From positions 2,480,001 to 2,544,000 of the forward strand of contig NC_014831.1 in assembly GCF_000184705.1 (NCBI RefSeq): a stretch of DNA of 64,000 nucleotides, written 5' to 3'. Made by a program: the position numbers and the translations under genes. The DNA comes from Thermaerobacter marianensis DSM 12885. Lineage in GTDB: Bacteria > Bacillota > Sulfobacillia > Thermaerobacterales > Thermaerobacteraceae. The notes below the pieces were generated by a model that was not told the origin of the DNA, ran no database searches, and saw nothing but the letters and a program-made list of their open reading frames with translations. Shown in pieces: positions 26,295 through 35,301 of this stretch; position 1 is the stretch's first letter; every line of letters starts with the position of its first letter.

Positions 26295-28454
26295 TTACGG
26301 CGCCGGCCGCTGCTCCGGCCCGCCGGCCGCGGCCAGGGCGTCGATCTCCGCCGCGACCCGCCGCTCCGCCTCGGACCAGCCGCTGAGCAGCGTCCCCACC
26401 GCCGCCGCCAGCCCCTGGCGCAACCGGGCGTAGTCGGCGGCGGCGATCTTGCCCGCCCGGTAGTCGTACTCCAGCTCCGCCAGCTCGGCCATCACCCGGG
26501 CGCGCCCGGTGGCCAGGGCGGGCCGCGGCCACAGGGAGAACAGGGTTCCGGCCACCACCAGGTACCCACCGACCCACACCCACGCCACCATGGGGTTCAG
26601 ATAGAACTCGAAGCCCGCCGTCTCCCCTTCCCAGCCGCCCAGCACCACGTACAGGTCGCGGCTCCAGGAGGTCAGCATGGCCACCTCCGGGATCGCGCCC
26701 ATGGTCTCGGTGAAGCCCGGGTAGAACCGCCGTTCAGGCTGCAGCCGCCCCAGCTCCCGGCCGTCCCGGGACACCGTCAGGTCGGCGTACACCGCGGGCA
26801 CGCCTTCGGCCACCCGCTGGCCCAGGCCGTGGTACGTGATGGTGAACGCGTCGATGGTGTAGCTCTCGCCGGGTTCGAGCCCCACCGCCCGAACCTGCTG
26901 GTAGCCGTACATGCCGGTCAGGCCGATCATCACCAGGACCACGCCCAGATGGACCACGTACCCGCCGTACCGCCGGGGGTTCCGGTTCAGCATCTGCCAG
27001 AAGCCCCGCAGGGAGCGGTCGCCGGTGGCGGCGACGCGGGCGGCGTAGGCGGCGGCCACGTCGGCCAGGGTCGCCGTGGCGACGAAGAAGGCGATGGCGA
27101 AACCGGCCACGATGGGCGGCTCCCGCAGCCCCAGCGCCACCAGGGCCACCGCCAGGGCCAGGGCCCCCACCACCGGCAGGGCCAGCAGCCGCCGCACCCG
27201 CGGCCAGGACGCCCGCCGCCAGGCCAGGACGGGCGCCACCCCCATGAGGATCATCATGGCGAAGAGCAAAGGCACGCCCACCCAGTTGAAGAAGGGCGGC
27301 CCCACCGACACCTGGGCGCCGAAGAGGGGCGTCACCAGAGGCAGGATCGTCCCCCAGAACACCGCGAAGGTCAGCCCCGTCAACAGCAGGTTGTTCAGCA
27401 GGAACCCGGTCTCCTTGGAGAAGGCCGACTCGGGCCGCCGGTCGTCGGCCAGCAGCGGCGCCCGGTCGATGAGCAGGTAGACCGTCACCGCCAGGGCGAG
27501 GCCCAGGAAGCCCAGGAACCACGGGCTGGTGGGGGAGGCGATGAAGGCATGGACCGACGAAAGGATGCCGCTGCGGGTGACGAAGGTTCCGAAGATGGTC
27601 AGGAGGAAGACGAAGATCACCAGCCCCACGTTCCACCGCTTCAGCATCCCGCGTTTCTCCTGCACCAGCGACGAGTGGATGAACGCGGTGGCCAGCAGCC
27701 ACGGCATCAGGGCGGAATTCTCCACGGGATCCCAGGCCCAGACGCCGCCCCAGCCCAGCTCGGTGTACGCCCAGCGCGAGCCGACCAGGATGCCCACCGA
27801 CAGGAACAGCCACGCCAGCAGGGTCCACCGCCGGGTCACGCGGATCCAGGTATCGCCGGCGTTCCGCGTCCACAGGGCGGCCATGGCGAAGGCGAAGGGC
27901 ACGGCCATGCCCACGTAGCCCAGGTAGAGGGTCAAGGGGTGGGAGACCATCCACGGGTTCTGCAGCAGCGGGTTCATCCCGCGACCGTCGGCGGGCGGGT
28001 TGGGCAGCACCTGGAAGGGGCCGGAGACCACGGCCACCTGCAGGGCGAAGAACGCGGCCACGATCCCCAGGGTGGTCAGGGCATAGGGCAAAAGGTTGGG
28101 CACGACCCGCCGGGCGGTGAAGGCCACCGCCGCCGTGTAGCCGCTGAGCAGCCAGAGCCAGAAGAGCAGGGACCCCTCCTGGCCCGACCACAGCGCGCTG
28201 ATCTTGTAGGGCGTCGGCATGTAACGGCTGGACTGGCTGGCCACGTAACGGAAGGAGAAGTCGTCGGTGAAGAGGGCGTACACCAAGATGGCCACGGCCG
28301 CCGTGACCGTGACGAACAGGCCCGCTGCCAGCCAGCGGGCAGGTGGCATGAAGCGCAGCCGCCAGCGCCATCGCCCCTCCAGGGGCGCCCAGACGGCCAG
28401 CGCCAGGGCCAGCACCAGGGCCAGGATGGTCAAGCCGTGTCCCACGTAGGCCAT
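26295..28454 (-). CDS. ccmF: cytochrome c haem lyase subunit CcmF
   Basis: 719 aa with about 15 membrane segments. In System I maturation CcmF receives haem from CcmE and joins it to apocytochrome c with CcmH. The tryptophan-rich WWD-type motif reads WGGVWAWDPVENSALMPWL (residues about 230-248). Conserved His residues lie in loops (MVSHPLTLYLGY; AFIHSSLVQ). ATG 28454. ccmH lies 138 bp upstream on the same strand. System I genes are uncommon in Firmicutes, which mostly use ResB/ResC. Confidence 0.95.
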   Translation of the reverse strand: MAYVGHGLTILALVLALALAVWAPLEGRWRWRLRFMPPARWLAAGLFVTVTAAVAILVYALFTDDFSFRYVASQSSRYMPTPYKISALWSGQEGSLLFWLWLLSGYTAAVAFTARRVVPNLLPYALTTLGIVAAFFALQVAVVSGPFQVLPNPPADGRGMNPLLQNPWMVSHPLTLYLGYVGMAVPFAFAMAALWTRNAGDTWIRVTRRWTLLAWLFLSVGILVGSRWAYTELGWGGVWAWDPVENSALMPWLLATAFIHSSLVQEKRGMLKRWNVGLVIFVFLLTIFGTFVTRSGILSSVHAFIASPTSPWFLGFLGLALAVTVYLLIDRAPLLADDRRPESAFSKETGFLLNNLLLTGLTFAVFWGTILPLVTPLFGAQVSVGPPFFNWVGVPLLFAMMILMGVAPVLAWRRASWPRVRRLLALPVVGALALAVALVALGLREPPIVAGFAIAFFVATATLADVAAAYAARVAATGDRSLRGFWQMLNRNPRRYGGYVVHLGVVLVMIGLTGMYGYQQVRAVGLEPGESYTIDAFTITYHGLGQRVAEGVPAVYADLTVSRDGRELGRLQPERRFYPGFTETMGAIPEVAMLTSWSRDLYVVLGGWEGETAGFEFYLNPMVAWVWVGGYLVVAGTLFSLWPRPALATGRARVMAELAELEYDYRAGKIAAADYARLRQGLAAAVGTLLSGWSEAERRVAAEIDALAAAGGPEQRPAP

Positions 28455-28592
28455 CGCGGTCCTCCTTCACCGCCCTCTTTCCGCGTTTCCGCGCCGTCCC
28501 CCGCTCCCGCCGCGCTTTTGCCCGTTCGCACCCCTCCTGCCGGTCCCGCCCGGCGCCCGGACCGCGTCCGAGGGCCCCCGGGGCCGGCGCGC

Positions 28593-29219
28593 TCACATCC
28601 ACCGGCGCACGTCGTCGTCCAGCGGGTCGCCGGCCGCGGGGACGGGACCACCCGTCGCGGAATGCGCGGCCTGCTCCGGGCCGCCGCCAGGGCTTTCAAG
28701 GCGAGCGGCCTTCCCATCGCGGGCCGGGGGGGCCGGTTCGTCCCCGGAGAGCGAGGATGCACCGGGATGCCACGCCCCGGCCGGTGCCGCCTGCGGTGCC
28801 CCCTGGGATGCCGGGCGCCGGCCCCGCCACCACCAGGCCAGCACGCCGGCCCCCGCGGCCACCGCCAGGAAGGGCCCGGCCCAGCCGAGAAGAAACCATC
28901 CGTGCCGGGGCGGCATGTACACCACCCAGGCACCGTAGCGGTCGGCGAAGGATTGCAGGATCTCGTCCCGGCTACGGCCTTCTTCCAGAAGCCGCCGGAT
29001 CTCCTGGCGCATCTCCAGGGCCACGGCGGAGTTGGAGTCGGCCACCGACTGCCCCTCGCAGACGGGGCAGCGCAGGGACCGCTCCAGGGAGCGGGCCTCC
29101 CGCTCCAGCGGATCCACCTGGCCCAGTTGCCAGGCCAGCAAGGGAGCCACCACCAGCGTGGCGGCCAGGACGACGATCCACAGCCAGGACGGGCGTGCCA
29201 CGGCGTCCACCCCGTCCAC
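28593..29219 (-). CDS. ccmH: CcmH/CycL-type thiol oxidoreductase
   Basis: 208 aa. N-terminal hydrophobic segment (residues 12-31), then the haem-lyase redox motif LRCPVCEGQSVADSNS, then EMRQEIRRLLEEGRSRDEI and YGAWVVYMPP, all typical of CcmH. A second membrane segment follows near residue 110, and the last 75 residues are a low-complexity tail with a GGTTCGTCC copy. It keeps apocytochrome CxxCH cysteines reduced for CcmF. GTG 29219 is assumed; the GTG at residue 7 is an alternative with GGGGTGG upstream. Confidence 0.9.
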   Translation of the reverse strand: MDGVDAVARPSWLWIVVLAATLVVAPLLAWQLGQVDPLEREARSLERSLRCPVCEGQSVADSNSAVALEMRQEIRRLLEEGRSRDEILQSFADRYGAWVVYMPPRHGWFLLGWAGPFLAVAAGAGVLAWWWRGRRPASQGAPQAAPAGAWHPGASSLSGDEPAPPARDGKAARLESPGGGPEQAAHSATGGPVPAAGDPLDDDVRRWM

Positions 29220-29285
29220 CAGTGTAACCTAGCCCCGGGAGCGCCGCCACGGGCGCCCACCCGATGGGAACGAGGAGTCATGCCG

Positions 29286-29939
29286 ATGGATGCGACGTCA
29301 CGCCCCCTCCCAACCCAAGGTGCCTCCGCAGGTGACCGGCCGCCGGGCCGGTTCCACCCGCTGCGAACGCTGATGGATCTGCCCTGCAACCGGCCGGCCA
29401 CCTGGCTGCTGGTGGCGGTCAACGCGGTCGGGTCCGTGTGGGGCTTCTGGTGGTATCGCGACCAGCTGGCCGCCACCCCCCTGTGGAAGTGGCCCGTGGT
29501 GCCCGACTCGCCCACGGCGTCGACCCTCTTCACCCTGGTGCTGGTGCTGCAGCTCCTGGGCCGGCGCCTGCCCGCCCTGGAGGCCTGGGCCTATCTGGTG
29601 ATGATCAAGTACGGGCTCTGGACGGTGGTGGTCCTGGGCGGATACGCGCTGAAGACCGGCATCCTCGGCCCCGAGGCGGCCCTGCTCATCGCCTCCCACG
29701 CCGGGATGGCCATCGAGGCCCTGATCTACCAGCGGGCCTACCCCGGATCGCTACGGGGCCTGGCCGCCGCCGTGGCATGGAGCCTGTTCAACGACGGCGC
29801 CGACTACCTGGCCGGGCTGCACCCCACGCTCCCCGGGCCCGAGGTGTGGAACCTGGCCGCGACGGCCGCCGTGGTTCTGACGATCCTCGGCGCCATGGCC
29901 GTGTACCGGCGCTCCGCCGCCGCACAGCGCGGGTCTTGA
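29286..29939 (+). CDS. DUF1405 membrane protein (YpjA-like)
   Basis: 217 aa, six membrane segments. Matches DUF1405 proteins, for example WGFWWYRDQL, VPDSPTASTLF and AWSLFNDGADYLAGLHP. Bacillus ypjA lies next to the menaquinol:cytochrome c reductase genes; here the neighbours are cytochrome c maturation genes on the opposite strand, which suggests a link to respiration. ATG 29286 is better spaced from GAGGAG than ATG 29280. Function unknown. Confidence 0.85.
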   Translation: MDATSRPLPTQGASAGDRPPGRFHPLRTLMDLPCNRPATWLLVAVNAVGSVWGFWWYRDQLAATPLWKWPVVPDSPTASTLFTLVLVLQLLGRRLPALEAWAYLVMIKYGLWTVVVLGGYALKTGILGPEAALLIASHAGMAIEALIYQRAYPGSLRGLAAAVAWSLFNDGADYLAGLHPTLPGPEVWNLAATAAVVLTILGAMAVYRRSAAAQRGS

Positions 29940-29973
29940 ACTGCACGCCGGCGCTGCCGCTCACCCGGGGCCG

Positions 29974-30834
29974 TCACCGGGCGAAGACGTGGTTGCCGAT
30001 GCGGGCGGTCACTTCGAGGGAGCAGAAGAAGTCGCCGCGGGCCGCTTCCCCCTCGCACGGGTGGCGGGCCGGGTTGTAGAAGAAGAGGGCGCCGTTGGAC
30101 GGATCCGCGCCGGCCAGGGCCTCGCGGGCCGCCTGGAGTTCGGACGAACCCGGCCTGGTGCGGGGAATCCGGTCGGCTGCGGTGGGAAATTGTCCGGGCT
30201 GGTAGATCACCGCCCGGATGGAGTCCGGGAACCGCGGGCTGCGCACGCGGTTGAGGATCACCGCCGCCACGGCCACCTTTCCCTGGAAGGGCTCGTTGCC
30301 GGCCTCGATCTCCACCATGCGGGCCAGCAGCTGCAGGTCGTCCAAGCTGGCCTCGGCCTGCTGGGGCGCGGACCGCCGGGCCGACGCCACCCGGGCCTCG
30401 GCCTGCGTCTTGTGCTGAGCCCCGGCCTGGACCTGGCGCGCGGCCGCGGCCTGCGCCTTGCGCACCGCTTCCTGCCGGGCCCGCTCGCGCTGGCGGGCTT
30501 CTTCCCGGCGCCGGGCCTCTTCCTGGGCCTTCTGGCGGGCCACGTGGTCCTGGCGGGCTCGTTCCTCCGGCCGAGCAGCCCGCGGGCGCTGCCCGGCGGC
30601 CAACTTATGGCGGCGCTCCGCCTCGGCGGCCGGCCGGGCCTGCCGGGCGGCCGCTTCCCGCCGCTGAACCTCGGCGGCCTCGGCCCGCTGGGATGCCGCC
30701 GGCACCGCGGGCGCGGGGGTCTGGGCCTGCACGCCGTGCCGCGGCGCCGCCGCGGTGAAGGCCCACAGCAGGATGCCCGTCAAGACGCCGGCATGGAGGA
30801 ACTTGGCGGTGAGACCGTCCCTGACACGTGCCAT
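29974..30834 (-). CDS. SleB-type spore cortex/cell wall hydrolase
   Basis: 286 aa. Residues 9-30 form a signal peptide or anchor (FLHAGVLTGILLWAFTAAAP). Residues 45-165 are a highly charged Ala/Arg/Glu coiled coil. The C-terminal 120 residues match the SleB/Hydrolase_2 lytic transglycosylase domain: LLARMVEIEAGNEPFQGKVAVAA (catalytic-type Glu), VILNRVRSPRFPDSI, VIYQPGQF and GALFFYNP. In spore formers SleB degrades cortex at germination. A strong promoter lies 10-38 bp upstream, so the mRNA may be nearly leaderless. Confidence 0.9.
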   Translation of the reverse strand: MARVRDGLTAKFLHAGVLTGILLWAFTAAAPRHGVQAQTPAPAVPAASQRAEAAEVQRREAAARQARPAAEAERRHKLAAGQRPRAARPEERARQDHVARQKAQEEARRREEARQRERARQEAVRKAQAAAARQVQAGAQHKTQAEARVASARRSAPQQAEASLDDLQLLARMVEIEAGNEPFQGKVAVAAVILNRVRSPRFPDSIRAVIYQPGQFPTAADRIPRTRPGSSELQAAREALAGADPSNGALFFYNPARHPCEGEAARGDFFCSLEVTARIGNHVFAR

Positions 30835-30843
30835 AGTGAGGCC

Positions 30844-30872
30844 ATAGTAACCGCGATGTAACAAAAATGCAA
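30844..30872 (-). promoter_or_regulatory. sigma-A-type promoter in front of the SleB-type gene
   Basis: On the minus strand, TTGCAT (30867-30872), 17 bases, TACTAT (30844-30849). The expected transcript start, near 30837, is only about three bases before the ATG at 30834. Confidence 0.6.
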
Positions 30873-30980
30873 GAGGCACGTGTCGGAAACTTTACCGCGG
30901 CGGGACGTTGTGGACGGGATCGTTACCGGATCATTACGCCGGCGCCCCGGACCCCGCCACCCGGTGGCCCGGTGGGTGCA

Positions 30981-32543
30981 TCAGGACGGCTGCCACCCCT
31001 GGGGCAGCCCCAGCATCGCCCGGAACTCCTCGGCCAGCTCGGCCGGAGCCGCCAGCAGCACGTACTTGGCCTGCTCGCGGAAGTTGCGGGCGATGTTGGG
31101 CGCCAGCACCGATACCTCGGGATCGGCGGTGGTGTACACCCGGTCCCCCGCCACCACCGGCACGTCGAAGAAGAGCTCCTTGCCGCCGCCCACGATGTCC
31201 ACCAGGAGGTGGTGCTCCTCCACGGGGCGGGCCAGCCGCCGGGCCAGGGCACGGCACGCGTCGCGGGACCACGCCTCCCGCTCCCAGTACCCCGCCCGCA
31301 CCAGGTTGCGGATCTCCGCCCCGTACTCGCCGGCCAGGGCCCGCGGGTAGCTGAGCCGTGCCACCCGCTTGTAAAGCCGGCGGCCGGACCCCGCCAGCCG
31401 TTCGACCAGATCGCGGGTCGCAGGATGGGGCACCGCCCGCAGCAGGGCCAGGGCCTGCTCGTCGTCCAGGTCGACGAAGTCGTCGATGGCGAAGGCCCCC
31501 GCCCGCAGGGCCTCCGTCAGGGCCCGGCGCAGCATGGCGCCGGCGATGCGGCTGGTATGGTGCCAGTAGACGTCGCGGTACATGATGTACGACGCGAAGA
31601 TCAGCGTCTCCACCGCCGACACGCCCTTGGGCGTCACCCCCACCCCCATCCCGTCGGGCGTCCAGCAGACGGCATCCAGGAGCCGCTGGTAGTCGATGCC
31701 GCGCCCGTAGGGGACGCCGATGTGCTCGCTGTCCCGGGCCAGGTAGTCCAACCGGTCGGGGTTGATGGGCCCCGCCAGCAGGTTGGCGAGCCGCGCCGTG
31801 GCGGGGTCGTCCGGGGCCGGTTCTTCCCGGATGATCCGGCAGACCCGCTCGGGGTCCACGCCCCAGAGATCGGTCAAAATCTGGCGGATCTCCGGATTCT
31901 CGCGGATGATGGCCGCGCCCCGCTCCTCGTGGCGGGGCAGGCGCCCGGCCAGGACCGGGTCGTCGTCCGGGATCTCCTCGATGGTGTGGGAGAAGGGATA
32001 GTGGCCGACGTCGTGCAGCAGCGCCGCCACCAGGAAGGTGGTGACGTCGTCGGGCGAGAGGAGATCGCCGGCCACACCCCTTCCGGACGCGGCCTTCTCG
32101 GGGAATCCGCCACCGGCCAGGCCGCCGGTCGCACCGCCCCGTCCCCGGTCCCCGGCCGCCGTCTCGCCCGGCCCGGTGCCGCCCGGCCCGTCGCCCGGCG
32201 CTTCACCTGGCGAGCCCGCGCCTGCGGACACCACCGCGCCGCCTGCCCCGGGGGAGCGGGTCAGCAGGGCTAGCACCAGCCGCCGGGCCATCTCGTAGGT
32301 GCCCAGCGAGTGCTCGAACCGGGTGTGGACGGCACCGGGGTAGACCAGATAGGCCGGTCCCGTCTGACGAACCCGGCGCAGCCGCTGGAAGGCAGCGCTG
32401 TCCACCAGGGCCCGCAGCCGCCGGGTGGTGGGGATGTTGCCGGTGACGGGGATGCGGATGGGCGGAAGTTCCCGGTCCCAGCCCGCCAGCTCGGGGACTT
32501 CCGCCGGATCCCAGGTTCCTTGGCGGGTGCAGGTGATCGTCAT
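30981..32543 (-). CDS. HD-domain phosphohydrolase (YwfO-like)
   Basis: 520 aa. N-terminal domain has LRRVRQTGPAYLVYPGAVHT and RFEHSLGTYEMARR, then LLHDVGHYPFSHTIEE with the HD metal pair, and downstream LARDSEHIGVPYGRGIDYQR, as in dGTPase-like YwfO proteins that hydrolyse (deoxy)nucleoside triphosphates. A Gly-rich insertion of about 75 residues (GAGSPGEAPGDGPGG and onwards) splits the HD domain near residue 95-170. ATG 32543 has a distant AAGGAAGGG. Confidence 0.87.
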   Translation of the reverse strand: MTITCTRQGTWDPAEVPELAGWDRELPPIRIPVTGNIPTTRRLRALVDSAAFQRLRRVRQTGPAYLVYPGAVHTRFEHSLGTYEMARRLVLALLTRSPGAGGAVVSAGAGSPGEAPGDGPGGTGPGETAAGDRGRGGATGGLAGGGFPEKAASGRGVAGDLLSPDDVTTFLVAALLHDVGHYPFSHTIEEIPDDDPVLAGRLPRHEERGAAIIRENPEIRQILTDLWGVDPERVCRIIREEPAPDDPATARLANLLAGPINPDRLDYLARDSEHIGVPYGRGIDYQRLLDAVCWTPDGMGVGVTPKGVSAVETLIFASYIMYRDVYWHHTSRIAGAMLRRALTEALRAGAFAIDDFVDLDDEQALALLRAVPHPATRDLVERLAGSGRRLYKRVARLSYPRALAGEYGAEIRNLVRAGYWEREAWSRDACRALARRLARPVEEHHLLVDIVGGGKELFFDVPVVAGDRVYTTADPEVSVLAPNIARNFREQAKYVLLAAPAELAEEFRAMLGLPQGWQPS

Positions 32544-32590
32544 GGTGCGTCGGTTCCGTACCCTTCCTTAAATCCTCAATCTTCGTCTCC

Positions 32591-33628
32591 TCAATCTTCG
32601 TCCGGGGCGCCGGCGGCCGGGCTCGGGTTCTCCGGGCCCGTTCCCACCCCGACCCATTCCACCCGGCCGTCGGCATAGTGTTCCCGCTTCCAGACGGGTG
32701 CCCGTACCTTGAGCTCGTCGATGGCATAGCGGGCGGCGGCGAAGGCGTCGGGCCGGTGGGGCGCCGCGGCGGCGACCACCACGCTGGCCTCGCCGATGGC
32801 GACGGGTCCCGTCCGGTGGCCGATGGCCAGCCGCACGCCGGGCCACCGGGCCTCGGCCTCCTGGCCGATGCGGGCCAGTTCCTCCGCAGCCATGGGCAGG
32901 TACGCTTCGTATTCTAAACGTTCCGTCTCCCGGGCGCCGGTGAACCGGCGCGTGATCCCCACGAAGAGGACCACGGCCCCGTGGGCGGGCCGGGCGGACA
33001 AGCGGAAGAGCTCGTCCAGGGACAGGGGTTCGACCGTCACGAAGAACCGGCCGTCTTCACCGGCGGCAACCCGCGGCGGCACCGGCGAGGTCGTCACCGG
33101 AGGCTGCGACGCCGGGGGCTGCGACGCCGGTGCCTGCAAGGCCGGCGGCTCCTCGCCGGCGGCGGGCCCTCCGCCGCTCACCGGCGGGATCAGCGCCACC
33201 TCGTCGCCGCCGGCCAGGGGCGTGTCGGGGTCGGCGTAGCGGCCGTTGACGGCGAGGCGGCACAAGTCCAGCAGGGGCCGGTGGCCGGGATGGCGGCGGG
33301 CCAGCTCGTCCCGTACCGTGCCCGCCCGGGCCCCGGGGGGAAGGGCCAGCTCCAGCCGGCGGGTACCCAGGCGGTCCGCCACCACGGCGAAGAGCCGCAC
33401 GCTGACGCATACGGCCGCCTCTGGGCCGGTGCCGGCTCCGGCACGGGCACCGGCGACCGGTGGCTGGCCGGGCGGCTGGCCCCGGCGCGGTATCCCGCCC
33501 GCCCCCGCGGAACCCTCTTGCCAGCCCCCTGTCCGGCTCTCCGGCCGTAGCTCGGCGCAAGCCCCCGCCTGCGGGGCACGGTCTCGTCCCGTGGCACTTG
33601 CCGCCGTGGAGTGCAAGGGTTCGGCCAT
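32591..33628 (-). CDS. fused MoaD-MoaE molybdopterin synthase
   Basis: 345 aa. Molybdopterin synthase inserts dithiolene sulfur into precursor Z. After a low-complexity N terminus the MoaD part runs VCVSVRLFAVVADRLG to ALIPPVSGG, then an Ala/Pro linker, then MoaE: VEPLSLDELFRL, GAVVLFVGITRRFT, YEAYLPMAAEELARI, IGHRTGPVAIGEASVVVA and the catalytic-type KVRAPVWKRE. The MoaD di-glycine is internal, so cleavage is probably needed, as reported for the fused mycobacterial MoaX. ATG 33628 follows GGGAGGG at eight bases. Confidence 0.9.
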   Translation of the reverse strand: MAEPLHSTAASATGRDRAPQAGACAELRPESRTGGWQEGSAGAGGIPRRGQPPGQPPVAGARAGAGTGPEAAVCVSVRLFAVVADRLGTRRLELALPPGARAGTVRDELARRHPGHRPLLDLCRLAVNGRYADPDTPLAGGDEVALIPPVSGGGPAAGEEPPALQAPASQPPASQPPVTTSPVPPRVAAGEDGRFFVTVEPLSLDELFRLSARPAHGAVVLFVGITRRFTGARETERLEYEAYLPMAAEELARIGQEAEARWPGVRLAIGHRTGPVAIGEASVVVAAAAPHRPDAFAAARYAIDELKVRAPVWKREHYADGRVEWVGVGTGPENPSPAAGAPDED

Positions 33629-33823
33629 GTTCCGTCCCTCCCGGCCGCGGAACCGCTCCGGCGGCACCCGGGCCGCCGGGGCCGGTTCTTCCCTCTGTCC
33701 CATGTTTCGGCCCGGACATCGCGGTACCTTCCGCCTGCGCACAACGGACCGGCGGTGGGCGTCCCGGCCCGGCGCTGTTATCCTAAATGGGGATTACAAG
33801 CAACCGCAGCCCGGGTGATCGAA

Positions 33824-35251
33824 GTGCGCATCGAGCGTGAGGGTCGTTACCGGTACCGCATCCCCCGCCACGGGGCCATGCGGGTCGACGCCATCTTCTA
33901 CGCCTCCCCCGCCATCGCCCGCGACCTGGAGGCGGAGGGAGGCCAGGCGCTGCAGCAGCTGGTCAACGTGGCCACCCTTCCCGGCATTGCCGCGCCGGCC
34001 GTGGCCCTGCCCGACATCCACTGGGGTTACGGCTTCCCCATCGGCGGGGTGGCGGCCTTCGACCCGCGGAAGGGCGGCGTGGTGAGCCCCGGTGGCGTCG
34101 GCTTCGACATCAACTGCGGGGTGCGGCTGCTGTGCAGCGACCTCACCCGGGACGACCTGGAACCCCGCAAGGAAGCCCTGGCCGACGCCCTCTTCCGGCT
34201 GGTTCCCGCCGGCGTGGGATCGGAGCGCCGGGAACTGCGCATCGGCGCCGCCGACTGGCCGCACCTGCTGACCCGGGGCGCCCGGTGGGCGGTGGAACGC
34301 GGCCTGGGCGATCCCGACGACCTGGAGTTCATCGAATCCACCGGTGCCCTGCCCGGCGCCGAGCCCGATCGGGTGTCCGCCCGGGCCCTGGAGCGGGGCG
34401 GTTCGCAATTGGGAACCCTGGGCAGCGGGAACCACTTCCTGGAGGTTCAATATGTCGAACACGTCTACGACCCCGAGGCCGCCGAGGTCTTCGGCCTCTT
34501 CCCCGGGCAGGTGACGGTGCTGATCCACACAGGATCCCGGGGCCTGGGACACCAGGTCTGCCAGGACTCCGTGGATCGCATGCTGGCGGCCGCGCGGCGC
34601 CACGGCATCGAGCTGCCCGACCGGCAGCTGGCGGCGGCCCCCATCGAGAGCCCCGAGGGGCAAGCCTACCTGGGCGCCATGGCGGCGGCGGCCAACTTCG
34701 CCTTCGCCAACCGCCAGGTGATCACCGCCTACGCCCGCGAAGCCTTCGCCCGGGTCTTCGGGCCGGGTTCGTCCCGGCTGCGGGTGCTCTACGACCTGGC
34801 CCACAACAACGCCAAGTGGGAGGAACACGGCGGCCGCCGGGTGCTGGTCCACCGCAAGGGTGCGACCCGCGCCTTCGGCCCCGGCCATCCTGACGTCCCC
34901 GCCCCGTACCGGGCCGTGGGCCAGCCGGTGCTGGTGCCCGGCGACATGGGGCGGTACTCCTACGTGCTGGCCGGGACCGCCGGCGCCATGGCGGAGACCT
35001 TCGGCTCCAGCTGCCACGGCGCCGGCCGGAGGCTCAGCCGCAGCCAGGCCAAGAAGGTGGCGCGGAAGAACGACGCCGTGGCAGCGCTCAAGCGCCAGGG
35101 GATCCTGGTGCGGGCCGCCACCCGGGCCACGGTGGACGAGGAGATCCCCGAAGCATACAAGGACGTGGCCGATGTGGTGGAAGCGGTGGAAGGCGCCGGC
35201 CTCGGCCGCCGGGTGGCTCGCCTGCGGCCGCTGATCGTGGTCAAGGGGTAG
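33824..35251 (+). CDS. rtcB: RNA-splicing ligase RtcB
   Basis: 475 aa. RtcB joins 2',3'-cyclic phosphate (or 3'-P) and 5'-OH RNA ends using GTP and Mn. Motifs: LPDIHWGYGFPIGGV, SPGGVGFDINCGVR (Cys/Asp metal ligands), LGSGNHFLEVQ (Asn/His), HTGSRGLGHQV and DLAHNNAKWE with VHRKGATRAF (His of guanylylation site region). GTG 33824 has GGGTGAT six bases upstream; GTG 33815 is possible. The partner archease follows 50 bp later. Confidence 0.95.
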   Translation: MRIEREGRYRYRIPRHGAMRVDAIFYASPAIARDLEAEGGQALQQLVNVATLPGIAAPAVALPDIHWGYGFPIGGVAAFDPRKGGVVSPGGVGFDINCGVRLLCSDLTRDDLEPRKEALADALFRLVPAGVGSERRELRIGAADWPHLLTRGARWAVERGLGDPDDLEFIESTGALPGAEPDRVSARALERGGSQLGTLGSGNHFLEVQYVEHVYDPEAAEVFGLFPGQVTVLIHTGSRGLGHQVCQDSVDRMLAAARRHGIELPDRQLAAAPIESPEGQAYLGAMAAAANFAFANRQVITAYAREAFARVFGPGSSRLRVLYDLAHNNAKWEEHGGRRVLVHRKGATRAFGPGHPDVPAPYRAVGQPVLVPGDMGRYSYVLAGTAGAMAETFGSSCHGAGRRLSRSQAKKVARKNDAVAALKRQGILVRAATRATVDEEIPEAYKDVADVVEAVEGAGLGRRVARLRPLIVVKG

Positions 35252-35301
35252 GCGGCGACGTTCCCCGCGAGCATGCCGCGGGGAAAGGGGGAGGCGCGGC
35301 A

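Noticed and set aside
24540-29939. 1799-codon + strand open frame
   Set aside because: Mirror of comB, nfo, ccmF and ccmH; no domain, and its last 217 residues are the real DUF1405 gene.
32363-32371. TGACGAACC, CGACGAAC and GGCTCGTCC near-matches to the 9-mer
   Set aside because: One-base variants were not counted, to keep the exact-match statistic clean.
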